Assembly (NCBI GenBank): GCA_015680685.1
Contig: MNCI01027230.1
Location: 40,491-104,490 of the forward strand
Length of the DNA: 64,000 nt
Direction of reading: 5' to 3'
DNA from: Gnetum montanum
Lineage: Eukaryota; Streptophyta; Gnetopsida; Gnetales; Gnetaceae
Under the pieces are notes generated by a model. That model did not search any database and was not told the DNA's origin. It saw nothing but the letters and a program-made list of their open reading frames with translations. A program made the position numbers and the translations under genes. Below are positions 35,170 through 46,619 of the stretch, in pieces. Position 1 is the stretch's first letter. The number at the start of each line of letters is the position of its first letter.

Positions 35170-35765
35170 TGTACCTATAGACTTCGAAGCCGTTTTACAC
35201 TTTGATGGTGCGTCAACCACACAAGGTAGCAATGTTGTTGTTGTTCTCACATTTTCCTCTAGAGAGATCTGACCTTTCATGTACCACTTTGCATTTCTTT
35301 GCATAAATAATGTAGGAGAATATGAGGGTATCCTTAGGGGCATTCTAGCAACTTAGGAGTTAGAGATCCAAAATTTAGCAATTTGAGATGATTCACAATT
35401 GGTCATTAACCAAGTCACAGAGCTCGATGCCTATAAAGCATAGCATTTACAACCTTACTTTGATTTGGCAAAATACTTACTAAAATAATTTGCAATCTTA
35501 GACATTCAATACATCCTTCACAATGAAAACACTATAGTTGACGCATTAGCCACTTTAGCTTTAAGTGTGCCACCACACATGTTTGCTATCTTACCTACTT
35601 CAATAGTAAAATGCACTGACCCTATCATTCACATAGCAAGTATCACATCTGTAAGTGTCTTCCACACCCAAGAATGGTATGATGACATCAAAACATACCT
35701 TCAACATGGCGAACCTCCACAAAACCTAACACCTGCCCAAAAAGATGTAGTGAGAAGACAAGCAT
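35170..35765 (+). pseudogene. second (Tat-type) RNase H
   Basis: Reads LHFDGASTTQGSNVVVVL, NNVGEYEGILRGI, DDSQLVINQVTELDAYKA, then NENTIVDALATLALSV. The DGAS, E, D and D positions of an RNase H active site can all be seen. An additional RNase H at this place is an established trait of plant Tat elements. A few stops interrupt it. Followed by integrase with a short linker (35567-35767). Confidence 0.75.
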
Positions 35766-35769
35766 GACA

Positions 35770-36880
35770 ATGTGTCCTAATAGGTGACAATGCTTTATGT
35801 TGTAAATCTTATGATGGGATACTGCTAACTTGCATAAGTGGTGATGAAGCGCAAAGAATCGTTAATCAAATCCATGAGGGAATGTGTGGAGGGCATATAG
35901 CTCCCAGGGTAACGATGGCAAGAATTAGACGTTTAGGCTACTACTGGCCTTATATAGAGTGTGATTGCATTTCTAAGGTCAGGACGTGCAACGTATGTCA
36001 ATGCCATGGAAATATAATACATGTATCACCTACCGAGTTGCACACTATGCAAATTATGTGGCCATTTCAACATTGGGGATTAGACATTATAAGGTCAATA
36101 GCACCTAAGTCTTTTGCAAGACATAGCTTTATTGTCATTACAACTGAGTATTTTACAAAGTGAGTAGAAGCTATTCCCCTTAGGAAGACCACATCTCAAC
36201 AGGTTTGCAAGTTCATCCTAGACAATATAGTGACTCGATTTGGCCTCCCTATGACTATCGTTATGGACAATGGGCCCTAATTTAGTAGCATAGAAACTAG
36301 AGCCTTCTGTGAAAATATTAGCATTAAACACTCTTTCTTGTTGTTGTACTATCCACAAGCAAACAGCTAAGAAGAAGCCACCAATAAAGCCATTGTCAAC
36401 CTTCTAAAGAAGATGCTTAGCAGTAGTAAGCGACGATGGCATGAGCAACTCATCTATGCACTTTGGCCCTATCGCACAATGTTTAGAACTACAATAGGTA
36501 AGACACCATATAGTCTTATATACAGATCTGAAGCAGTGTTACCTCTTGAATTACAAGTCCCATCGCTCCGAATGATCCTCTCAAACTTTATGGATGAGGC
36601 TCAGAATAACGAGTCAAGAATCATTGATCTTGAATCTATGGAGGAAGAGCACATCCAAATGATTAATTGCATCGAGTGGTATCAAGAGAAACAATAGCAA
36701 AATCATCACTAGTCCTTACGACAATTCACAAGCCCATGAACAAATTCTTAGCTAATTGGGAAGGGCCTTTCTTGGTCAGAAAAGGATATGAAAATGGGGC
36801 ATTCAAGCTTTTTGACTTAGATGACAACAAGTTTGCTAATCCTGTCAACTGTCTATACCTGAAGCTATATTACTCCTAAC
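35770..36880 (+). pseudogene. integrase of the Tat-like element
   Basis: Zinc-binding part at 35882-36010: GGHIAPRVTMARIRRLGYYW, CNVCQCHG. Core: HWGLDIIRSI (first Asp, about 36075), MDNGP (second Asp, 36263) and YPQANS-EEATNKAI (Glu, about 36370). C-terminal part: ANWEGPFLVRKGYENGAFKL and NPVNCLYLKLYY, the GPY/F module. All three catalytic acids survive; a few stops (e.g. in QxE before the Glu) break the frame. Confidence 0.8.
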
Positions 36881-36924
36881 ATGCAATATTACATCGACAA
36901 TAAATCAAGGTAAACAAATCATCC

Positions 36925-37195
36925 ACTATGATGTTAAACTGGCACAACTCGTCTGCCATGACATTAAACTAGCATAGAGTGTCCTTGGGCTATGACATTA
37001 AACTGGCACCCATGGCATGGTCCGCTATGACCTTAAACTAACCATCCACCATTTGCTATGATGTTAAACTAGCACAATGGTCTACTAGGACCTTAAACTA
37101 ACATAGCATGGTTTGCCTAGACCTTAAACTAGGACCACAGTCTACTAGGACCTTAAACTAGCATAGTTGACGGTGTACCAAGACCTAAAACTAGG
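36925..37195 (+). repeat. minisatellite with GACCTTAAACTAG core, nine copies
   Basis: Nine spaced copies of GACCTTAAACTAG or its transition variants, at variable intervals of about 25-35 bp. Directly after the end of integrase. The core equals that of the array at 29452, though the linkers differ. Confidence 0.85.
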
Positions 37196-38660
37196 TTCGC
37201 AAGTCAACATCTATGATTCAACATATGTGGTCTTGTGAACAAGAAAGAGAGCATACTTTTGACCTTTTTTCACCTTTCTACACCTCTTGGGCAAGATGGG
37301 ATGGGAGGTTGTAGTTCCAAAATGAAGTTTGCATTACCAAGGAAAAACCCTCTTGGACATTTGCAATGCTGCCATCCATGGCATCTTGTTGATCTTTCAG
37401 AGATGTCGTTTGACATATTGCTAACCTTCTAGAGCTACCGCCACTATTATCAATCATCTTGGTCATAGCTCTCACCATCAGCATCTCCCACTAGAGTCCC
37501 AAAAGTGCTATGGCCTAGCCATAGTGCTACTATCCTCCAACCCTCACCATTGTCCTAGTCTAGAAGAGCATTTAGCCATTGGGCTTCTCACTTTGTGGCT
37601 GAATTTCTTAGCTCCTTCCTTTAGTGAGGATTCTGAGCATCTACATCATCATTGCCCCTAGCCTCTTGAGTGCTCACTTTCGGCATGGCCGTTGGAGCTT
37701 TCCAGCCTACCATTGCTGATGCCTATAATGGCCTTGCTACTTTGGACATTGTGCACTCTTGACACAATACTTGTAGCCCTTGTAATGTCCCAAGCAAACA
37801 GGACTTCGCCCTCACTTCACATGGTGGTTTTTTTGGCTTTCTCTTTGTTGAATTTGCAGGATAAAGCTGGGATGATGTTGTTTAGGAATGCATTTCACCA
37901 TGAAAGTAAGACACTACATTATTCCAAAGTACTCGCTTTGACTAGCCTAGCTACTTGGCAGTGCATACCCTAATATCCCCTCAACTAACCTAACCTCTAC
38001 TTCCCACTCTTGCAATTCCTCACATCCTCTTGCAAGCTTCCCCAATGCAGATAAAATATTTTACCATGCTTAACCACTAAATTCATGATAGACATAATGA
38101 AATTCGTCCCATGGAAGCCTTTGTAGGTTGGTCAAAGCCCCATATGGATGTAACACAACTCATCCTAGGGAGGAAACACCTATCCTACGATGGTGATACG
38201 ATTGCCTTCAAGTGGATATGGGTGTGTAATGCATTTCCTCAAAAAAGAAGAAGAGAAAATGAGACTAGAGAAGTGCCTAAGTCAAATGACACAGTTGCTA
38301 CTATGCAACCGTCTTAGCCTTGGATCGACCATCTATAAGCACTTCGATGAGAGGTCAAAATCCAAAGGGGAAAGACATCTATGCGTGTTGAATCCCTCAC
38401 AAGCACTTCAACGAGGGATCACACTATGACAATAGGTTTTCATGACATTGCATCCTACATTTTTCCTTTTGTATCCATTGCCTCCTGACCCATCCCCTTG
38501 AATCTATCCTCTAGTCCCTTCCATACTACCATACTTCATTTCCCTGGCACTCTCAAGCATAGCAAAGCACCATCTAAGTGGGCATTGATGAATTGTGTTG
38601 GTGTCACATTCATCATGGTGTTTTGTATTCTTTGTCAATGTCTCTTGGGAAAATCCTCCA
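37196..38660 (+). other. 3' untranslated part of the Tat-like element
   Basis: About 1.5 kb with no recognisable protein. A short duplicated phrase (AGCACTTCGATGAGAGGTC near 38339 and AGCACTTCAACGAGGGATC near 38401) is the only structure I see. Confidence 0.5.
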
Positions 38661-38665
38661 AATTT

Positions 38666-38682
38666 CAACAAAGAGGGGCCAG
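38666..38682 (+). promoter_or_regulatory. polypurine tract of the Tat-like element
   Basis: CAACAAAGAGGGGCCAG lies directly before the 3' LTR start TGAAGCACC at 38683. It is purine-rich with a G-run, as expected for the plus-strand primer. Confidence 0.7.
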
Positions 38683-40768
38683 TGAAGCACCACTAATTTT
38701 GGGCTCTTGTGACTTAGCATCAAAGCATTGAAATTTGGGCAAAATTTCTCTATGCTTGATGTCATGCTATGCTGCATAGATAGCATGGCATCCTGGAAGT
38801 CCTAATGTCTACAAATTTTTTTCTAAATCTATTTTCTATGCTCCTTGACATAGCTAGCATAGCACCCATTTCCAAGGCCAATTTGCATAAAAAGGACATT
38901 GAGGATGGATTGAATAGTTTGGCAAATTTTCTATCTTCTGGGCCATCAAGCTTGCTACTCTCTCTAGCTTTCCTGGCATGACACATGTCCCGGTTGCTAA
39001 TCCACCCAAGTGCTAGGCTAGGAGGTGTAAAAAATGCTTAGGATGGACTACACAGTTTAATAAATTTTCTATCTTTGGACTTGATACACTCCACTATGCT
39101 GCACAGCATAGATAGTGTAGTAGGCTAGGCAAGACTAAAATTTTCCTAACTGCTAGATAAAACATGGAAGGTACATTTGGCAATTCTTTAACCTTCAAGG
39201 CTACTTTTCCTACTTCATCCTTGGAGTGTGATCAGCGTCCCATAGAAAAACACTACAATTTTTATCAAAATTAATTCAAAATTTGGTGTTATGTTGTGCT
39301 ATGTTGCATAGTGTAGATAGTGTAGTAGAGATTTCAGGACCAAAAATGTTCCAAGTGTGAAACAAGGAGGTATTAGGCTATTTTAACATGGAAGATGCAT
39401 GTGTTAGCCTTTGAAAAATGTGTGCCTTGCTGAATTTCAGAGTGGTGTTTTCAATTTTGGGCAAAATTCTTTCAAAATGGGTGCTACGCTCTGTTACGCT
39501 ATGTAGTGTTGACAACGTAGCAGGAAAATACTGCAGAATTTTTCTAAGTGTTCATGCTACACTTTGTTACGCTAGGTAGGGTAGACAGTGTAACACTTGG
39601 AAAAAGCCTTTGAATGCTTTCAAAAGCCCCCAAAACTCAGCATCAACCCTCATTTTGGCTCTAGCATCTCTTCAATGGTTAAGATCAATAGTTTTCTTTG
39701 TTGTTGTACCCTCTATTGATCCCCAAAGTTATCCCTATGCTTGACCCTACTCGAAAGAGGAGGGATGGTGTAGTCCTGGAGCATAAGCTCTAATTTGCAT
39801 TTGTTCTAGGAATTTTTGTAAGTACATGATAGTTCTTCAGACTTTGGCATATGCAGTTTGGGCAATATGATCACATTTGGCAGATTTTTAGTCCCTGTTC
39901 TTGTCTTGTAGAGTGTAGCACCATTGGCCATAACACTTTGAGCATAGCAGATCATCATGACACATTCACGATTGTGATACATGGGACCTAGGATACATGG
40001 CATCCAAACCATGTCTCCCCTCTAACCCTAGCTCTATAAATACCCTAGTAATTAACATTTTAAGGGTTAGCTTCTGTAGTTGGCTTTGGCAGGCGATTGG
40101 CAAGCAAAAGGTTGATGAGCAGCAAATCTCAGTATTAAGAGAATTCCTAATGTCTACTTCACTTTTGCACTTAAACATGACAACAAATCTCAGTATTAAG
40201 AGAATTCCTAATGTCTACTTCACTCCTGCACTTAAACATGACACTTGCACCTCACACCCACATAGCGTAGCAACTGCCAACCTAGCAAGGTTCAGCTCCT
40301 TTCTATCAACATTGCATCCACAACAACCCAGGAACTGTGACTATGTTACCTTGCTATGCCTGTTTGACACTGCATACCACTTGTACACATCATTTGATCA
40401 AATGTCACATCCCCCAATCTTGGCGTAGTGCATTTCCTCACTTGCACTCTCATTTTATTTTTCTACAGCACATATTTTAAATTGTTAGTGTACTTGTTTA
40501 TTTCTATTATCATGATGCATGCACGTAGATACTCTTCTGCTATTATGCATGTAGTATTCCTGCTTTTTCAAACTTCTACGCGTAACGCTCTAAAATCATT
40601 ATTTGAAAATGGTTATTGGACACCACGTAAGTCCCTGACTAATTGACTAGACCGTTCAGGGTGCCCCATTTCTGTTTTCTCCAGCATGACCCTCCCATGA
40701 ATTCAGGGTTAGACTATGTCCCTGTCGACCTCTCGGTGTTCCAGCCATTGACGGTTTTAGACACTACA
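38683..40768 (+). mobile_element. 3' LTR of the Tat-like element
   Basis: 2086 bp, starting TGAAGCACCACT and ending ACACTACA. TATA box TATAAATA at 40035-40042. It exceeds the 5' LTR by 53 bp, largely from a tandem duplication at 40123-40243. Confidence 0.85.
40123..40243. repeat. 61-bp tandem duplication inside the 3' LTR
   Basis: The unit starting CAAATCTCAGTATTAAGAGA at 40123 recurs at 40184, just downstream of the TATA box. The 5' LTR has a single copy near 24340, so the duplication arose after insertion. Confidence 0.85.
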
Positions 40769-40773
40769 CTTTC
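40769..40773 (+). repeat. target site duplication CTTTC, right copy
   Basis: Exact partner of 22899-22903. It flanks the end of the 3' LTR; element B sequence resumes here. Confidence 0.85.
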
Positions 40774-42834
40774 CCTTAGGATCCATCTATGGTCACAACA
40801 TAACTAAGGATTAACATAAAATGTGTAACTTATAACCTTTAAGTACCTTATCTTGTTGGGCAGTTATACTTAGGCTAAGTTATGACCATGACAAAATGAT
40901 TATTTTATTATTATTTTAATGTTATTTCATTTAATAGGTTATCAAAGTTTGTTGGAAGGGTTTAACTTTTATAAATTGATGTTTTAATGTTGGTTTATTA
41001 GTTAAACCTTTGTGGGATTTAGAAAAATTTCAAAAATTTTTTGTAACAAACTTTAGGGTTATGGCTCCCATGACAAAGAGGTTACCTCTAATAGCTATAA
41101 GAGTAAAGAACGTTGTGAATCGAATAAATGGTTAGGAAGTTATGGCTCTTGGAAGTTTCTAGGCTCTGAGAAGATGACAAACTTCTTTCTCATTTGAGCT
41201 CAAATGTGAAAAATTGCTAAGGGTCATTGCATAGATATAGAATTTTTACCTTGCGTTGACAAGGTCTTGTTGATGGGGTCTCATCTATAGAAGGGCTCCA
41301 TATATGGAATCCCATCGATAGAGCATATGCATAAAATTTACCACATTAAATAATTTGAAAAATACAAGGAGTTTTATTATGAAATTGGTATCTATAGAGA
41401 GCCAGAAAAGCCATGAACATGATGAAATTCTTGAAGATGGCTTATTAATTCAGAAAATTGGAGTTTTGATTGGAGAATGAAATTTTTATGGAGAAATGCC
41501 ATTAAGGAGTGCATAGTTGGATGAAATTGATGGGGTGCATGAAGGATTTGATTATGGAAATGCCTAAGGATAAGGAGCTTAACTAGTTCAACCAAGAGAT
41601 ATGCAAGTGGGTCCTCCCCATAGTAGGCTCATGCCCTTTTGCCCTTGCATATCCTCAAAGTAAGCTATTTGTGGGCCTTGCTATTGATTAATGGTTATGA
41701 AAAGTTAAGGACCTAATTTGGAAAAATCTACCTCAGAATCTCAACACATCATACTAAGACATTGAATAAGACATGGAAAATTGAAAATGAGGTGAATTAT
41801 GAAAAGCATTGGTGGATGGTAGAGAAGGTGGAATGGAGTTCCAAATCATGGTCACATGAAGTCCCTTGTGGATTTTTTGGTTAAATGACCTAATAAAGTC
41901 CATCCTTAGTCTAGATCAAAATTGATCACTTCTAGTGACTTCACATCGATACACTAGGATCAATCCACCTCCTCAAGATACAAGAATGCTCCCATAGATC
42001 ATTCATTATTTTTTTAAAAGAAGAAAAGAGAAGCAAGAAGTGAGAAAGGGCCTTAGTTAGAGGGGACCTTTAGGCATGGGTAACATGTCTTTCTAGTTCC
42101 ATAACTAGTGCTTGTAACCCAATATTTTGTCTAAGGGGTGTGCTTTGAATTCCCATCATTTTTTTGAATTTTATGTTTTTATGGATTTTTGGTTGGGAAC
42201 CACATCATGCAAAGACTTGACTTCTTATTATTGGTCGATAGCATAATGGTAAGAAATCCATGAAAATACTCATGAACTCAAGAGAGTAGAAAGGTATAGA
42301 GAGCATCAAGTTCTCTTGAAGTCACATCCTTATTAATCCATTTAATCTTTCCCAAGTTTGGAAACTATCAAGATCACAAGTTCATTAAAGTTTCATTAAA
42401 GAAAGGGACCTCACATTTCCAAAACTAGGAACACCATACAGAGTTGTGGATGGGTGAATGATGTAGACTCACTACCTATTCTATGAAAAATAAATCATGT
42501 CTTAGTTATCAATCATTAAAATTCTAAAATAGAAACAAAACATTAACAATCAAACAATATTAAGTACAAACCACCATTAGCAAACAGCTACAACATCACT
42601 ATGTCCTATTGGCAATAAAGAAATTTATTAAAAAACATAAGAAAAATTAAACAAAAATAAAGTAAAATTTAAAAGAAATTGTAAAATATCTAAGAAAGAT
42701 AAAACATATTAACGATGTTGTAAAATAAAAAAATAAATAAATAAAAGAAGTGTAAAAAAAGGGTGTAAAATAAAGAAAGTGTAAAAAAAGTACAAAAACT
42801 AAAGAGATACTTATATGGTTAGCATTGATGGCCA
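40774..42834 (-). promoter_or_regulatory. internal LTR-like region of element B
   Basis: Homologous to 8511-10750 of A. A weakened TATA-like TATATC lies at about 41232-41240 on the minus strand, at the position of A's TATA box. Upstream (41255-41335) sits a cassette with CGTTGACAAGGTCTTGTTGATGGGG-type near-palindromes, like those in B's and A's LTRs. It begins TGGCCATC right after the internal purine tract. The Tat-like element was inserted near its 3' end. Regions 42500-42800 are A-rich without a gene. Confidence 0.5.
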
Positions 42835-42851
42835 TCTACCCCATGACTAAG
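42835..42851 (-). promoter_or_regulatory. internal polypurine tract of element B
   Basis: Minus-strand CTTAGTCATGGGGTAGA followed by TG. Same position, at the end of integrase, as the tract at 10751-10767. Confidence 0.6.
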
Positions 42852-42879
42852 TTGGAAGGAGGAGATCCAAAAAAGTAAG

Positions 42880-44120
42880 CAAGGTTGTCCATTTGAAGAG
42901 GTGTTGCTAGCACTAGCTCACTTGGGCTCATGGAAAGGTTTGACTTATTGTGTGTTGATCAGTTGGTTCTTGTTTGGGCTCTTAGCTTTATAGATCAACA
43001 TGGCCCCAAATAGAAAAGTTTCATAAATGATATAAGGCCCTTCCCATAACATTTGGAACTTAGTCTTTTGTGGTACATGTGTGGGGTTCTAGTAAAGGAC
43101 CTTGTCTCCAAGTTGAAATTTTACCTTCCTTATTTTGAGATCATGGCATTTTTTGTTGAATGTCTTGTGCACTTCATTCAAAGATAGGGCCACCAATCTA
43201 TTCTCATTTAGCACATTAAGGTTGACCAGTTTCTCTTTCTATGCTAGACTCAGGTCAAGGTCAAGATCATAGGTTGTTGAAACTATACAAAGATTAGATT
43301 GAATAGGAAGAGTTGGGAATTTTTCATACACCATCTCATATGGAGAATAGCTTATAAGGAGTTTCCATATTGAGAGGTAAGCCCAAAGGGAATCATTGAG
43401 TTTTGTGATCCAGTCTTCTCTATATTTGCTAATTATTCTGATTAAGATCTTCATGATCTCCCTTTTAGTAACCTCAGCTTGATCATTTTCTTGGGGGTGG
43501 TAAGGTGTTGTTAATTTATGTTCAACTCCTAAGCATTACATGAGCTTTCAAAAGGTGATGCCTATAAATTTAATACCATTGTCAGAAATCAATGCATGTG
43601 GCACCACAAACCTATTTACAATATTTTGTTGTACAAATTGAGCATTTGTAGAGGATGTACAATCCATTAATGTTGCTTCTTCTACCCATTTTGTACAACA
43701 GTCAATAATGACTATGATGTACATCTTTCCATTCGACATGGATTTGATGGGATCCATGAAGTCAATTCTCCAAATGTTGAAGGATTCCAATGGTTAGATC
43801 CACTGTTGATATTCCTCCATTCAAGTGGTCATCCCATCATTACATTGAAAACATTTACAAGAGAAAATGAATTAATGAGAATATCTGAAAAGTGTTGGCC
43901 AATAATACCTTGCCAACAAGATCTTAATGATCATGTGTCTCTTAGCATAGTGGCCCCCACAAGAGCCCCCTTCATGAGCATCTTGGAGAACACATAGTTG
44001 GTTAGCATCTAGAACACACCAATGGACCAGGCCATTAGCACATACCTTGTAAAGGTGTTTGTTGATCTCCATGAAGCATTTGGTTTGATGAAGAAACTGT
44101 TGTTTTTTTCTATGGTCCAA
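42880..44120 (-). pseudogene. integrase of element B
   Basis: Zinc-binding part at 43872-44120: DAHEGGSCGGHYAK, RYYWPTLF. Core at 43548-43790: FMDPIKSMSNGK, TKWVEEATL, LISDNGIKF, with the second Asp kept. C-terminal piece at 43239-43454 (WITKLNDSLWAYLS) and a GPY/F-like module near 43000-43130. Interrupted by stops, less than in A. Confidence 0.75.
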
Positions 44121-45660
44121 CTCTGTGGCATCTTGTGAATAAGAAGATAAGTCAGGATGCCATTGTACAACTTAGGTTTATTGGGCACTTGCTCATTTAA
44201 CACATTAGCAAAGAGAAGTTCATCAAAAAATTGATCAAAAAGTGGATTATCCTTCTCTTTGTTATTCCATCATAATCAAGACAAGTGGTCGACAACCACA
44301 TTCTCAATTTCCTTTCAATCTGTCATTGTGAGATGGAATTTCTACAAGATCACAATCCATCATATGACATTGGGGATTACCATCTGTTTGTTCATTAGGA
44401 AGCAAATGGCGCTATGGTTCATGTGCATGAACATCTTATATCCAAGCACATAGTGCTTGAATTTCTCCAAGGCATACACCACTATCATTAACACTTTTTC
44501 TGTTATGGTGTAGTTTAGTTATGCACTCACAAGTCTTTGGATCACATAGTGGATGTAGTAAGGACATTTCTAATTATCCAACTATGTGAGCATGGCTCCC
44601 AAAGCATACTTCAATGCATTTGTCATGATGTGGAATGGTCTCGACTAGTTAGGTGCTCATAGAGTTGGAGTTTCTACAAGTTTCTACCTAAGGTTCTGGA
44701 ATGCATTCTTGCATTCCTCAATCTAGATGAATAGAGCATATTTCTTTCTTAGCTTCACCAATGGTTTAGTGATCTTAGAGAAATTTTCTATGAATTGCCA
44801 ATAGTAGCTAGTGTGGCCAAGGAATGATTGAACATCTTTGATAGTTTCTAGTTGGTAGGTAATTCCTTGGATGACCCAAATTTTTTAAGGATCAAACTTA
44901 ATCCTTGCTTGTGAGATTCTATGCCTCAGCACAATGCCCTCCTAGACCATGAAATGGATCTTTTTCTAATTGAGCTGTAGGTTGGTCTCCACACATCTTT
45001 TCAACACTTGCTCAAGGTGGTCAAGGACTTGCTCAAATGTAGTGCCATAGGTGGAGAAGTCATCCATGAAGACTTTTACCCCACTACTAATCTACTGTTG
45101 AAAAATTCTTAGGACAAGCCATTGGAGGATTGTAGGGGCATTACATAGACCAAATGAGATCTTTATATATGTAAAAGTCCCCTAGGGACTTATGAATGTA
45201 GTTTTGGCCTAATCCTTCAATGTAATCTAAATCTGGTTATAGCCACTGTAACCATCTAGAAAGCTATAGAAGTAATGCCTAGAGCTAGTGTGAAACACCT
45301 AGTTCACAAATGGCAACAAAAAATGATCATTGTAGGTCCCCATGTTCAATAGCCTAAAGTCAATAAAAACCCTTCAGTTGCCACCTTTCTTTGGCATAAT
45401 CTCAAGTGGGCTCACTGACTCACTATATGCAATGGGATAGATGAACCCCACCTTGAAGAGTTATTTCATCTCCTCCTTGATAATTTTCTTCAATTTGGGA
45501 TTCAATTGCTACTATGGTTTCCTCTTTGGCTTCATGGATGAATATGTATAGATGCAATCTAGCATATTCAAGGATCAATCCTAGTGAGTTTAGGATATGA
45601 CCAAGCAAAGGCTATTAGCCATTTATTGATCACTTTCAACAACTTCTCTTTCTATTCAGG
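44120..45660 (-). pseudogene. reverse transcriptase and RNase H of element B
   Basis: The catalytic stretch KVFMDDFSTYG is intact at about 45046-45080, and CVETNLQLN and LGHTSYYW-like blocks follow. RNase H shows VVYALEKFKHYVLGYK and NVVVDHLS near 44300-44480. Several Trp and Gln codons have become TAG. It sits between the protease linker (45660-46030) and integrase. Confidence 0.75.
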
Positions 45661-46029
45661 AGAAAGGTTAGCATTGATTATCACTGGCTTACCATTGTTT
45701 AGAAAAGCATATTCCATGTCTGCAAGTAGAGTTGTCAATACTTAGGGCTCTTATTTGAAATTTTTAGGGATTCCCAACTCTTCCCAGTAAGTGTCATCAG
45801 GTTCATCATTGGAGATTTGGTTATGAACTTGCTCGTGTTCATCCATGCCTTCAACATAGGCACATGTTAAACTCTTAGTCGGTTCCATGTAAAGTGTTGA
45901 TTTACTTTTAGGATCAGCTTTCAGCCATTGGGTATCCTTTTATTTTGTGGTTTTTGCATATAGGTACCTTTAAATTTTAAACTCATCTGCACATTGTCTG
46001 CATGCTGAAACTAATGTGCTTTTTAAAGA

Positions 46030-46480
46030 TGATAGTTTCTACACATAGTTGCACCCTCTATCAATATACATGATGCATGGAACTCTCTTCTTCTTGATAT
46101 TTCCAAATGCATTTTCCTTGAAAATTTCCAAGGAAATATTTTTAATTCCCAACTGTGCATCAATGGTACTTAGCCAAGCCTTTCCCATAATGATTGGGAA
46201 GTCTCCCTTGTAGTTATCAACATAGATCACTAGGAAGTTAGTAAGATGGGACCACCCATAGATAGTGGTCACAATGTCCTCCACTAGTCCCAAGGGAATA
46301 ATGATGGATTAGTCTACCAACTTAAGATAAATGTTACTCTTCTTGAGTGGAGGCAAGTTCAAGGCTTTGTACATCTCATGAGAAATCAAATTTACACTAA
46401 AACTTGAATTCAGAAGAGCTTTGCAAGGATCATTTCCAATGATTTGCAAATAGATTACAAGACTTCCAAGATCATATTAG
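46030..46480 (-). pseudogene. protease of element B
   Basis: Reads ALLNSSFSVNLIS, where the catalytic Asp codon has become Asn, then GWSHLTNFLVIYVDN and DFPIIMGKAWLSTIDAQLG. It matches the proteases of A and C; the Asp to Asn change alone would inactivate it. Confidence 0.7.
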
Positions 46481-46619
46481 TTTCTAGGAAGGTGGCCAAC
46501 CTTTATCCAATCAGTTACCGCATGGGTCAACATGATGATATGCACTTTGGGATATGTTTGGTTTGAAGGGGATTTGAACAGATTGGATGCAAAGGATGAG
46601 GGAGAAGTAGGGCTATTAG

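Larger units (their letters stand above)
22904..40768 (+). mobile_element. Tat-like Ty3/gypsy element with intact ends
   Basis: Two direct LTRs (22904-24936, 38683-40768), a primer-site-like sequence after the 5' LTR, a purine tract before the 3' LTR and a 5-bp target duplication define a complete insertion of 17.9 kb. Gene order on the plus strand: gag, protease, [5.3 kb foreign block in place of RT], RNase H connection, second RNase H, integrase, minisatellite, 3' untranslated part. The extra RNase H is a known feature of the plant Tat lineage. Coding parts hold many stops. Confidence 0.85.
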
